The position numbers were made by a program, and so were the translations under genes. A model generated the notes under the pieces. The model saw only the letters and a list, made by a program, of their open reading frames with translations. It was not told where the DNA came from and made no database searches. This document shows positions 34,790-44,391 of a stretch of 64,000 bases of DNA, in pieces. Location of the stretch: assembly GCF_020921035.1 (NCBI RefSeq), contig NC_063160.1, forward strand, positions 2,066,501-2,130,500, read 5' to 3'. Within the stretch, counting starts at the first letter, position 1; each line of letters starts with the position of its first letter. Source of the DNA: Rhodamnia argentea. Taxonomy: Eukaryota; Streptophyta; Magnoliopsida; Myrtales; Myrtaceae.

Positions 34790-35300
34790 TCACAAATTAT
34801 AAAAGTTCGTTGCAAAATTCGTCCCATGCCTGGTTGTCACAAAATTCATGGCTGAACAAATTTCGTCGCAAAGTTCATTGCCATATTTATCCCCGAACAA
34901 TGTTCGTGGCAAAAAAAAAAAAAATTCGTCGCTAAATTTCCTAATGTTGAATTGGCACTATTTTCATCACAATGCAAATTAGCGACAATAAGTTTTCGTG
35001 GCAAATAGTCGCAACGTTCGTCGCAGATTAGCGACGAAATTAATTATTCGTCGCAAATCGGCCAGAAATCAACTATTCGTCACTAAATGTATTGACAAAA
35101 TTAACAATTGATCACTAAATTTAGCGATGAAATTAGCCACGAATCACTAAATTCGTTGCTAAAATTAGCCACGAAATTCTTAGTTCGTCGCTAAATTCCG
35201 AATTAGCCACGAATTTGTTTTCGTGGCAAAATTCGTAGCAAAAATCATTTAGCGACAAATTTTGCCAAAATTTTCGTGGCAAATTCCGTCGGTAAATCCT
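34790..35300. repeat. right subterminal repeat array of the Pack-CACTA
   Basis: Copies of 'attcgtcgctaaatt' and 'ttagccacgaaatt' in both orientations, more diverged than the left array, running up to the TIR. Confidence 0.8.
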
Positions 35301-35316
35301 TTTGTTTTTTGTAGTG

Positions 35317-36511
35317 TCTGATAATTTTACCGTTTCGCTGATGAAAGCAGAGGGATGTCCCTCTTGCATTGTGAATGCTCTAATGCCACCCGCAGGTAGC
35401 ATCAGTTTCATTGACAAATGGCTTACTGAAATCCGGCAAAGCTATGAGACTGGAGTTTATATACTTGTATATGCTTCAGCAGCCGCCTCATCCCACACAA
35501 AGGAATCTTTCTTGAGAAGTATTGTTGGAGGCCTGCAAATCTGGCCAATTTGCCAAAAAAAAAAAAAATCCTTTTATAATACCTAGTTAGACCCAGAAAT
35601 CCGTCAATAATTTTTCTATTGTGTTTATTTTTCTGCCATGAATTTGTCAAAGGTTAAGATTAATTCATGCAAACAAGTTGAAGGCTTCCCGAGTTTAACC
35701 TATTTTGATGAGAGGGAGGGAGTCGCATTTGGCAAATGGTCAAAAGACTACGGAGTTAAAAGCATAGATAAGTTGAAGTCTAATTAACGGTACTTCCTTT
35801 TTTTACTATATCGACTGGCATGTCCGGAATTATTTCAACATCCGACTAATCTTCAAATAATAGTATAACTATTCCTCCGTCCCGACTCCTACTTTCCAAA
35901 TTTTAACGCAGATAAATGCGGTTCGATCGAACGAACATGAAATACCGTAACAACAGATTCCGCACTTATCGAGCAAAAGAGAAATAGGGATCGCTTTGAA
36001 CAACACGAAGTATATTAAGATCGGCTCGTGAGATTATTTTACAAACGAGTATGCAAATGACAGAGTTAAAATAACTTTACTAAACCATAACAAAAAAATC
36101 AGATATTAGTGGGGGATTCAGTTCACAATCAAACAGGTTCAAAAGCGCGTTGATCCTCTGTTTTCAACGTATTCATTCCTTCAAAGCTAAGCATATGCTC
36201 ATTTCATTATCGACACAGCGACCGGCCGCCGAAGCTCACTTTTTTCACCATCCACAGAGCTGCACCAAGAAGACGGAATTGGTCGATTGGAAGATCTCGA
36301 GCAGGTGAGGCAGTCTTCCTCTTCCTTCAGCTCTAGGGTTTTCGATTCCCCGGTCGGTTCCGTTCCTACCCATCTCTTCAGAACGGCACACCCGGCGGAT
36401 CCGGATCTCCGGTGATCTGGGATCTGGGAAAGAGCGCGACCCAGATCGTGAATCGCCCGCTAAGGTGGGATCTCGGTGACCCTTTTGAGTCCAGAAGTTC
36501 GCCCAGCAACC
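35317..36511 (+). promoter_or_regulatory. region upstream of the kinase gene, including its 5' leader
   Basis: 35331-35560 contains an 85-codon open frame (VSLMKAEGCPSCIVNALMPP and following) with no family I recognise. 35800-36230 is AT-rich. From about 36240 the sequence turns GC-rich and CT-containing, consistent with promoter and 5' UTR of the kinase. The long minus-strand open frame at 36245-36685 is a shadow of this GC-rich start. Confidence 0.4.
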
Positions 36512-39500
36512 ATGTGGAGGTTCAAGCCGTTCGCGCAGAAAGAACAGACTGGACTCGAAGGCCGCACGATCGACATTGGGAACGTCAAAGTACATGTCCG
36601 GAACATCATCGCCGAGGGTGGGTTCTCTTGCGTTTACTTGGCCCGGGATGCGCTGCATATGTCCAGACAGTTTGCTCTGAAGCACATGATTTGCAATGAC
36701 GAGGAGTCGCTGGGAGTCGCGATGAATGAGATCTCAGTCATGAAATCGCTGGCGGGGCATCCGAACGTTGTCGCGCTTCATGCCCACACTGTCCTGGACA
36801 TGGGACGGACCAAAGAAGTTCTGCTTTTGATGGATTTCTGCGAGAAGTCCCTGGTTAGTGTGTTGGAGAGCAGAGGAGCTGCGCATTTTGAGGAGAAACA
36901 GATATTGGTGATGTTCAGGGATGTTTGTAATGCCGTTTTCGCAATGCACTGCCAGTCGCCTCCCGTTGCTCATAGGTAATAATCACATTTATCCCAGCAT
37001 GTGCTTCGTTTTGTTGCATTTGACATGTCTGCCATTGTAAGCTAGTCCCTGCTCATCTGGAGAAACATATGAGCTTTTGGTGATCCATAAAAAGAAATAA
37101 AGAAACTTGTAATTTTTCCTCTCTCATGCCACCCCACTCCTCTAATCTGTTCGCCACCGATCTTTGCTATGTTAGTGATTAAATGAGTTGACCCACCTGA
37201 CAGCAGACTCCCTCTCATTGTATTTATTTGGCACCTTTAAAGATGTGATTTTTTTTTTTTTTTTGCAATCCTGTTAGCTTTCCGTGCATCCTTCCCACCC
37301 AGGGTAGACCCGACAGTTGCGATTTGACAATCCTGCTCTTCCTTGGTTGCTTATAGATTTATGAGCTCTTGAGGATTTATTCGGACTTTGCCGTTACGTG
37401 CTTAAATTAATGGCTGAAGTTTAGAAATCCTACAGCACATTCCTTGGTATTTAATACTCTTGCTGTTGTATTTATAGTTGCTGAACATTACTCCTACTCA
37501 TTGTATACGTGAGCTGTGTTTCATCAAGGAGTATTGGCCTCTGGCAAAAGGTCTTAAAATGCCTCTTTTCTGCTCTAACCTACTAGGAAGAAAGTTGCTT
37601 CAGAAAGATTAATTGGAGTGGATACATGAGTTTGCACTTATATGATCTTTGTACTGGTTATGCTCTCTCTGTTGGATCAGGCATATTGATACTCCGAATA
37701 TGTAATGTTATATAACTTGTCCCCTCTATTAGTGACTGAGACTCTGGGTTGTGTTATCGGTTGAAAGTGAGGAACCTGGTGAGTGAGTTCAGTCTGGCCA
37801 CTTTTGGGTCGCATGCATTTTGATCATGAAAATGACTAATGAAAAGAACATGCAAAGATCAAATCTAAAGATTAGTGGATATCATCTATTTTTTAGTGAA
37901 TGTTCTGGCTGGGAGGATTGAGAGGGTAGTTTTCAGACTCGGAAAAAAAAAACAATGGGAAGGAGCAAAGAGAGCATCCTTGATGTGCTTTTTCAATCTA
38001 CAGTTTATCTTGTTTTTCCCTTTCCAATTATTGGAGGCAATCTTTCATCTTGCATTCTATGGATTCCTTGTTTAATTGCATAGGGACTTGAAGGCCGAGA
38101 ATCTTTTGTTGGGGACTGATGGACTGTGGAAGCTGTGTGATTTCGGAAGCACCTCTACCAATCACAAACGGTTTGAGAAGCCTGAAGAAATGGGTATTGA
38201 AGAAGACAATATCAGGAAGCACACAACACCTGCATACAGGGCTCCCGAGGTTGAATAAAAAGATTCGTGCATTTACATATATGTTGTTGACCCTGGTCGA
38301 AAAAATGTCTGATCCCGTTTGCTCCCTTTCTGATTTAGATGTGGGATTTATTCCGGAAGGAGGTCCTGAATGAAAAAGTAGATATATGGGTATGTGAAGT
38401 TGGCATTCGTATTCTGTTTGAAGTGAAGAGGATTATAGTCAATTGGAACTTATTTACTTTTTCATCCTAGGCTCTTGGATGCCTCCTCTTTCGAATTTGC
38501 TACTTGAAATCTGCATTTGATGGAGAGTCCAAGTTACAAATTCTGAACGGGAATTATCGTATTCCGGAGTTACCAAAATACAGCTCTTTCATCACGGATC
38601 TAATTAATGACATGCTTCAAGCTTCTCCAGATGACAGACCAGACATCACGCAGGCAAGGGCTTTGCTTGATCGGCCACTGATCTCGATGAAATTAAACTA
38701 GTCGTAGATCATAGTATGAATACACTCTTTGGAATTTAAACAATCGGCTTCACTGACTTTGGCAATTTCTTCCCCTGGTGGCAGGTATGGTTCCGTGTTA
38801 ATGAGCAGTTACCTGTTGGACAGCAAAAGTCTTTGCCTGATCGGCCCCCAGAAATGCAACCAGCAGAGATTCATGAAGGTAGTCCTGTTAGTTGACATTT
38901 GTTCTACTCAAACATGGAATTGATACCATGCACTGAGTGACTTGAATCGTATTTATGATACCCTTTTGAGATGCGGGTAGTTTGATTCACAGTATTACCT
39001 GTTAATAGCTTTTCCTAATTTCACAACTCAGTCACTCTAGTATATAAGTGACAGATCTTCGTTTGGCAATGTCTACTTCTCTGCTTATCTCCTCCAGGCA
39101 TTCCAAAGTCCACAAATCGGGTGTCACCAGTGCCTCGTAGAAGTCCACCACCCCCACCTTCATATAGTGACTCAGTCAAATCGTCACCTCATATTAAAGC
39201 AGGTGGAAGTGGGGGGCAGCTTGGTGCTTTCTGGTCAAGTCTGCATGCGAAGGATTCAGTTGTTGGTGAGGATAATACTGGCCCACATTTCGATGAAGAA
39301 CCAACAAGTCATAGAACGTCAAAACTTGATAGAGAGCATGCAGAGAATCATACCTTCCCCAAGAACGCTCATCCGAAGAAAGAGGTAAATGTACAACCAC
39401 AACCTACTCGGAGGAGTGCGCATGGACAAAACTACCTTAGGCCCGAGGGCAATCAACATAAAGACTTTGAGATAAACTTCTTCCAAAAAGATTCAGACCA

Positions 39501-40327
39501 TGGTAACGAGAGACCCGGAGCGTCAAAGCCTGAAAATGCGGCCATTTTCCAAGATAATAGTTTCAATACCTTCGTTGCTGAATTTGATACCAAAAAATTT
39601 GGCTCTGGCATCGGTAATCACGGTATGCAGAAGGAAGAAGATTTGGAGGTAGAATTAGAGAGGCTAAAAGAGCATCTGAAGCAGGCAAACTTAGAGAAAA
39701 CTGAGATAACTTCTAAATATGAAAAGCTATCTGCCATCTGCCGATCTCAGAGGCAGGAAATACAAGAACTCAAACAAGCTCTTGCTGCTAGAGCTGCATC
39801 ACCAAGCAGGGACGATATGAGAAATCAAACCCCTACTAGAACCGAGTCGTCTGCCGCTGCTACGGTAATTTTGTCGTCTTTTTGTCTAATTTTATGCATC
39901 ATATGCAATTATTAGGTTGTGTTACATTCGATATTGACAGCCATTTTGGTTAATACAGCCATTAGAGGAAGCTAGAAAAACCAACTGGGACATCCGTCAG
40001 GAAAAAGTTGAGAAGCATCTTCGAAGCTCAGAACCAACATCATGGCAGGCTTTCGCTGATGATCCTAAGCCAAGGCAGCCTCTTACAAGGGATACCACCG
40101 CCAAATCTGTTAGGATGAGAAATGGTCAACAAAGTAAGCAGGGCACTCAAGCAGCATCTAATTATGAGACATGGGGCTTTGGGTCGGAGAGTTTTACTGC
40201 TATGCCCAATGCCAGCTCTCAGATGTCAAAACCCATTCGAGAAGGAAGCACTTCCCAGCGGTTTGGCGATTCAAAGTTCATGGAGAACAAATCATCTTCT
40301 CAACCTGCAGGATGGGCTGGTTTCTAA
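36512..40327 (+). CDS. NAK/AAK1-family Ser/Thr protein kinase
   Basis: Seven exons (36512-36975, 38084-38249, 38339-38389, 38471-38653, 38785-38878, 39098-39864, 39959-40327) sum to 2094 bp and 697 residues with all phases matching. The kinase domain has the Gly-rich loop IAEGGFSCVYLARD, the ATP-anchoring Lys in FALKHM, catalytic loop HRDLKAENLLL, DFG in CDFGS, APE in YRAPE, and DIWALGCLLF. This is the pattern of the numb-associated kinase group (AAK1, GAK, yeast Ark1/Prk1), whose members phosphorylate clathrin-adaptor subunits and endocytic proteins; a plant AP2-associated role is inferred. The C-terminal half is Pro/Ser-rich, with a coiled coil around EELEVELERLKEHLKQA-like residues 480-540 and a conserved tail ending AGWAGF. 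In-frame GTG at 36476 is not used; ATG at 36512 fits the family start. Intron 4 begins with GC. Confidence 0.93.
38654..38784 (+). other. GC-AG intron in the kinase gene
   Basis: Exon 4 ends ATCACGCAG and the intron starts GCAAGG, with acceptor GGTGGCAG| before VWFRVNEQLP. The family reads PDITQVWFRVNEQLP without interruption, so this 131-bp segment is an intron with a GC donor. The strong CAG|GCAAGG context is what GC donors normally need. Confidence 0.85.
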
Positions 40328-41702
40328 ATCATTCTTGGAACCTTTGACATCTTTCATGAAAGACAGTTGCACAACCTGATGTACACAAAGTCCGGAGGTA
40401 AAAAAGCTTGTGGGCTGGAGCCGCGCTCAGGAGAGCTTAGCTCCTTGTAGATACTGTTACTAAACAAAGCGCTCATATGCTTCTATTTCAAATTGTCTGA
40501 GCAGCCAAGTGCATGCTATGCATTTTGTATGCCAATTGTGACCTACTGAAATTTAATGGCATGGCTGTTGGAAGTACTGCCTTTGAGGCAAGTGTGTTAG
40601 TCATGAACTGCATTTCCGCTCTATTAAGTGCAGATTGCAGAGCAATAACTAGAAGTTAAAAAAAGGGGAAAATGTTTTGGGTCGACCTGCTGAAGGATAA
40701 ACTTGGATTTGATGAAGCTTTTGTCTATGAAGAGAGCCAGACCTGGATGTTTGAGAAGGTCAGTGCTATTACTATTGCCCTTTGGACTTTTGAGGTTGTA
40801 CTCGGATTATTTTCCCTTGAAGGGCTAGTCATTGGTACCACAGTATGACAAAGTTCCCTGTGAATGCTTTCGAATTAGAAGTTCTAATGAGTGAGGATGA
40901 TTGTCGATAAGGTAATCTGTTATTGCCTTGCTTTGTTGATTCTTGACAGGTGGAACAATGGTTAGACTATCTTGATCATCTTTCTGGTTTACATTCTGCG
41001 AAAGATCATGCTTATATATATGTGTGCTCATCTTGCTCTCTTGAGTGGTGCAAGTCTATGGTACCCCATCTTTCTGTCTTTTGCCACGCTTGATTGTGCA
41101 CGGGGATTTTGGGATGAGAAAAATGCGGTCCAAAAGAATGTTGTTCCCAGTAATGCTCTTCTTTCAAGTGTTACGTACATACGTGACCGAGGAAATCGAG
41201 CTGGATCGATAAATTTGCAGAGTTGCCTTTTCTGATGTACTGTTCAGGAGAAGATTATACATATTTACCTTGCTTCATCCACATATTGTACCACACTTGA
41301 GGTTGTGCAGTGTCTTAAAAATGAGCAGAAAAGGGTTCAAATTCTTGGACGTAGATTGATTCCTATGTGAGTGCCATATGACATAAATCAAGGCAATCAA
41401 GGTAAGGAGGGAAGGACTACACAGGGGCTGGTTAGGATCGTTGCTATGCATGATTACTTGCTTGATTTACTTTTAATCAAATTTGTCCTAACACTTTTTT
41501 TGTAATCGATTGATACCCCCGGTAGCAATTTCCAAAAGACTGAATTATATCCTCATCCCCTCTAATTTCTAGCCCGACATAAACTTTACTGATATTGGAG
41601 GGGTCCGAGGTTTAGAAGACAGCATAAAATGCAACAAAGAAAATGCTCGCCATCTCAAAACTCTTCCTCAGGGTGCAGGGCATGTTTGAGGATAGATGTT
41701 CA
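40328..41702 (+). other. kinase 3' flank and possible gene remnant
   Basis: 40328-40560 should hold the 3' UTR. At 40672-40758 an open stretch (MFWVDLLKDKLGFDEAFVYE and following) ends at a possible donor, FEK|GTCAGT. At 40950-41070 a stretch after TTGACAG| reads VEQWLDYLDHLSGLHSAKDH in a joinable frame, then meets stops at 41090. This looks like two exons of a decayed gene, but I do not recognise the family. Confidence 0.35.
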
Positions 41703-43132
41703 TCACGCAAAATTATTCAAAAAATCCTAAACGTATTACATGTTTGCCAATTTAGACATAAAACCTTTTAATTTAGGGTTAACACCATGAAAAACCCTAA
41801 ACTGGTACAATTGTGACAAATTTACCCCAAACTATTTTTTTGACCACGAAAAACCCCAAACCGGTACATATGTGACAAATTTACCCCAAACTATTTTTTT
41901 TACCACCAAAAATCCTAAACTGGTATATTTGTGACAAATTTACCCTAAACTAATTATTTTGACCACGAAATACCTTAAACTAGTACACATGTGACAAATT
42001 CACCCCCCGTTAAATCGTCACTTTGTTTTGGCTTTTGGTCCGCTACGGTATGGGAGGACACAACCCTTGGTGCTCCACCCATTCGTGCGCTATGGATGGT
42101 GTCATCGTACAAGAAGAGACTACTGAAGGAAGGAGGTTCACGATTTGACATAAATAGGTAAGCCTTAGGGGCAGCCGGTGGCGAAGATCCCGACCATGGA
42201 CATCATGGGGATAACTTGGTAACAATGATACGGAAAGCAAGTCTTCGATCTTACAAAGAAAGGCGATGGCTCGAAGACCTCATCTCTAATGCTTTTGCCT
42301 TCCACGAGACCGCACCTGTCAAATCTGAAGATCGCCTATCTCAAATTGATAAACCTGTAACAAATAGAGGGTTAAAACCCCATATTGGTATACCCGTCAA
42401 CTATCACATGTCACTAAATCAACAATTTGATAGTTAAATTTAATGAAAATTAACGGAGGGTAAATTTGTCACATGTGTACCAGTTTAGGGTAAATTTGTC
42501 ACGGGTGTACCGGTTTGGGGTTTTTTGTGGTCAAAAAAATAATTTGGGGTAAATTTGTCACAAGTGTACCGGTTTGGGGTTTTCCATGGTATTAACCCTT
42601 AATTTTATCAATTAAGTCCTATATATTTTCACATTTTGCCAATTGATAGGATATGGGCGATATAGATGTCGGCCGTCCTACTTAACACGGCCAATGCTGA
42701 CGTAAATAATTTTTTTTTTAAAAAATTTATATTCTTTCGAATTTTTTCTTTTCTTTTTCTTTCTTTTCTTTTCTTCTCTCTTTTCTACTGCAGCCAATGA
42801 GGATAGCGAAGGTCGCCGGCCATCACCGGGCCGTGTCGATAGTCGATGGAAGGGAAAAAAGGAAAGACGAAAAATTTTAAAAAGGAAAGAAAAGAAGAGA
42901 AAAGGGAACAAAATTAAGAAGGAAAAAGAAGAAAATTAAAAAAAAAATCATACACATATCAAAAAGTAATATCAAAAATTGTTCACGTCAATGCTGACAA
43001 GCCACGTAAGGTATTCGGTGTCCACGTCGGCGGATTCTAGCCAAAAATAAAATTCAATTGGAATAATTAAAAAATGTAGGGCTAAATTAGTAAAAATGCA
43101 ATTGATTCAACACTTTTGAAACATTTTTCCAG
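41703..43132. repeat. fold-back element, family A, interrupted by a MITE
   Basis: The left arm ('aaaattattcaaaaaatcctaaacgtattacat', 41718-41775) and the inverted right arm (43065-43132, 'gggctaaattagtaaaaatgcaattgattcaacac') enclose the family core with a pyrimidine-rich GC patch at 42720-42900. A family B MITE sits inside the left arm and splits it at 41775/42599. Confidence 0.7.
41776..42598. mobile_element. family B MITE (Tourist/Harbinger-like) with foreign core
   Basis: Begins GGGTTAACACCATGAAAAACC and ends with the inverse GG..TATTAACCC, flanked by a TTA duplication (41773-41775 and 42599-42601). TTA/TAA duplications fit Tourist-type MITEs mobilised by PIF/Harbinger transposases. The arms are rows of 'gtacaattgtgacaaatttacccc' units. 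The centre (42025-42345) is unrelated, GC-richer and may be captured host DNA, but I do not recognise it. Confidence 0.8.
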
Positions 43133-43936
43133 CGTCTGACCTTCTATTTCCTGAGACCAGACCCGCACAATCTCCGAACAAAACATAAATAAGAATATTG
43201 ACTTTTGGATCAACATGATTGCAGAAACAAAATGCACTACATGGGACTCAACACCTACATACATCTCAGATTTCCTGGCAAACACTAAGCATTTTCGGCT
43301 TAACTTCCTCTAGAAAAAACTAAATTGCTTGAAACTTCATGCATTTGAAGCTAAATAACTAGGGCTTTCCAACCGGATATTAATGAGCCTAGATTAGAGC
43401 ATGAAATCCTCGTCAAAATTTAGAACAAAAAAAAATAGCTAGGCTTACGATTTTGCTAGCGTAGTTTGCAGTTGATCTTCAAGCAATTTGCATAATATTG
43501 TTGGGATGATCCTTCATCCCTTGCATTTTGGTGTCCAACACACCACTTGATCGGGGGCTTTGGATTGTACATCGACCACTATTAATCATGTCATTTCCTT
43601 GGTCGGCTTCTTGTGATAAGACTAGATTCTCTTCGTCTTAAATTGAATCTTTCAATATTTTAACGACTATGGAAGTAAGTCATGGCAAGAATCAATCGGC
43701 ATACAACGAGTCTTAATAGCTTTTTGGGGTATCAATTCGCTTCTAAAGAGTCCAAACCACTGTGGAATTATCGCCACCATAGGAGCATAGTCTAAGGCCA
43801 ATTCTGTGGGTGGTCTCACTTTATAAAAATTTCTATCGCGAACGAAGCTTGATTGGCGCAAGTAGAGTCGGAGTAACCTTCGGTGGTTTCAGTTCACTCA
43901 CCCAACACAGTCAAACTACAAGCGTTCAAACAAAGC
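43133..43936. other. left flank of the second Copia element
   Basis: AT-rich, no gene. 43640-43880 ('aatctttcaatatttta...gtatcaattcgctt...gaagcttgattggcg') is a diverged duplicate of 49855-50010 on the other side of the Copia element. The 64-codon minus-strand frame at 43667-43861 has no recognised motif. AAAGC at 43932-43936 is the Copia target duplication. Confidence 0.5.
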
Positions 43937-44142
43937 TGTTGTAATATTTGTTCTAGAGTTAGATCCATTATTAGTGAGCTAGTTAATGGGATTTCATATT
44001 TTAAGGGATTTATTTGTCATATTATTAGGGATCTTATTGTGCGTGATTGATTCCTCTATTAATATAAATACGGGATGATGCTCTAAGAAAAATATCATCA
44101 ATCCATTCCAAAAACTTCTTTCTTTTTTAATGAAAATCTTCA
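43937..44142 (+). repeat. 5' LTR of the second Copia element
   Basis: Starts TGTTGTAATATTTG, contains TATTAATATAAATACGGG, probably the TATA region, and ends AATCTTCA before the primer site. Confidence 0.9.
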
Positions 44143-44391
44143 TGGTATCGGAGCTAGTTTTCCGGTTCCCACCTTAAACCACCTTCTCCGTTGTTGTACC
44201 ATTAACATCACCATCACCATATCTTTCATCACATCTCGAAGCCTGCAACTCTTTTAGTTAATGTCACTCTCTTTTATTTTTTGGCCTAAACTCGGCCTAA
44301 ATAGAGGTCACTTTTTATGATCTAATCAGATCATAATCTTTTTTATTATTATTATTTCTCTTCCATCTTGAGTTATTGTCATTCAGCAGTG

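Larger units (their letters stand above)
31028..35316. mobile_element. gene-capturing CACTA transposon (Pack-CACTA)
   Basis: Begins CACTACAAAAAAACGACG and ends TTTTGTTTTTTGTAGTG, a 12-bp perfect terminal inverted repeat, with target duplication TCT at 31025-31027 and 35317-35319. The subterminal arrays (31040-32190 and 34790-35300) use the same TTCGTCGCTAATTTAGCGACGAA palindromes as the element at 15.1 kb, so both belong to one family. The 2.6-kb interior has no transposase. It carries exon-like pieces with splice sites from several host genes: an unidentified GC-rich first exon, a ubiquitin-conjugating E2 and an ABCA transporter. Confidence 0.93.

Noticed and set aside
31028-35316. Interior of the Pack-CACTA as a normal resident gene
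   Set aside because: The exons belong to at least two unrelated families and each covers only a small part of its parent gene.
36476-36511. GTG start adding 12 residues to the kinase
   Set aside because: Not an ATG; MWRFKPF at 36512 is the natural start.
36245-36685. 146-codon minus-strand frame over the kinase start
   Set aside because: Shadow of the GC-rich first exon and leader of the kinase gene.
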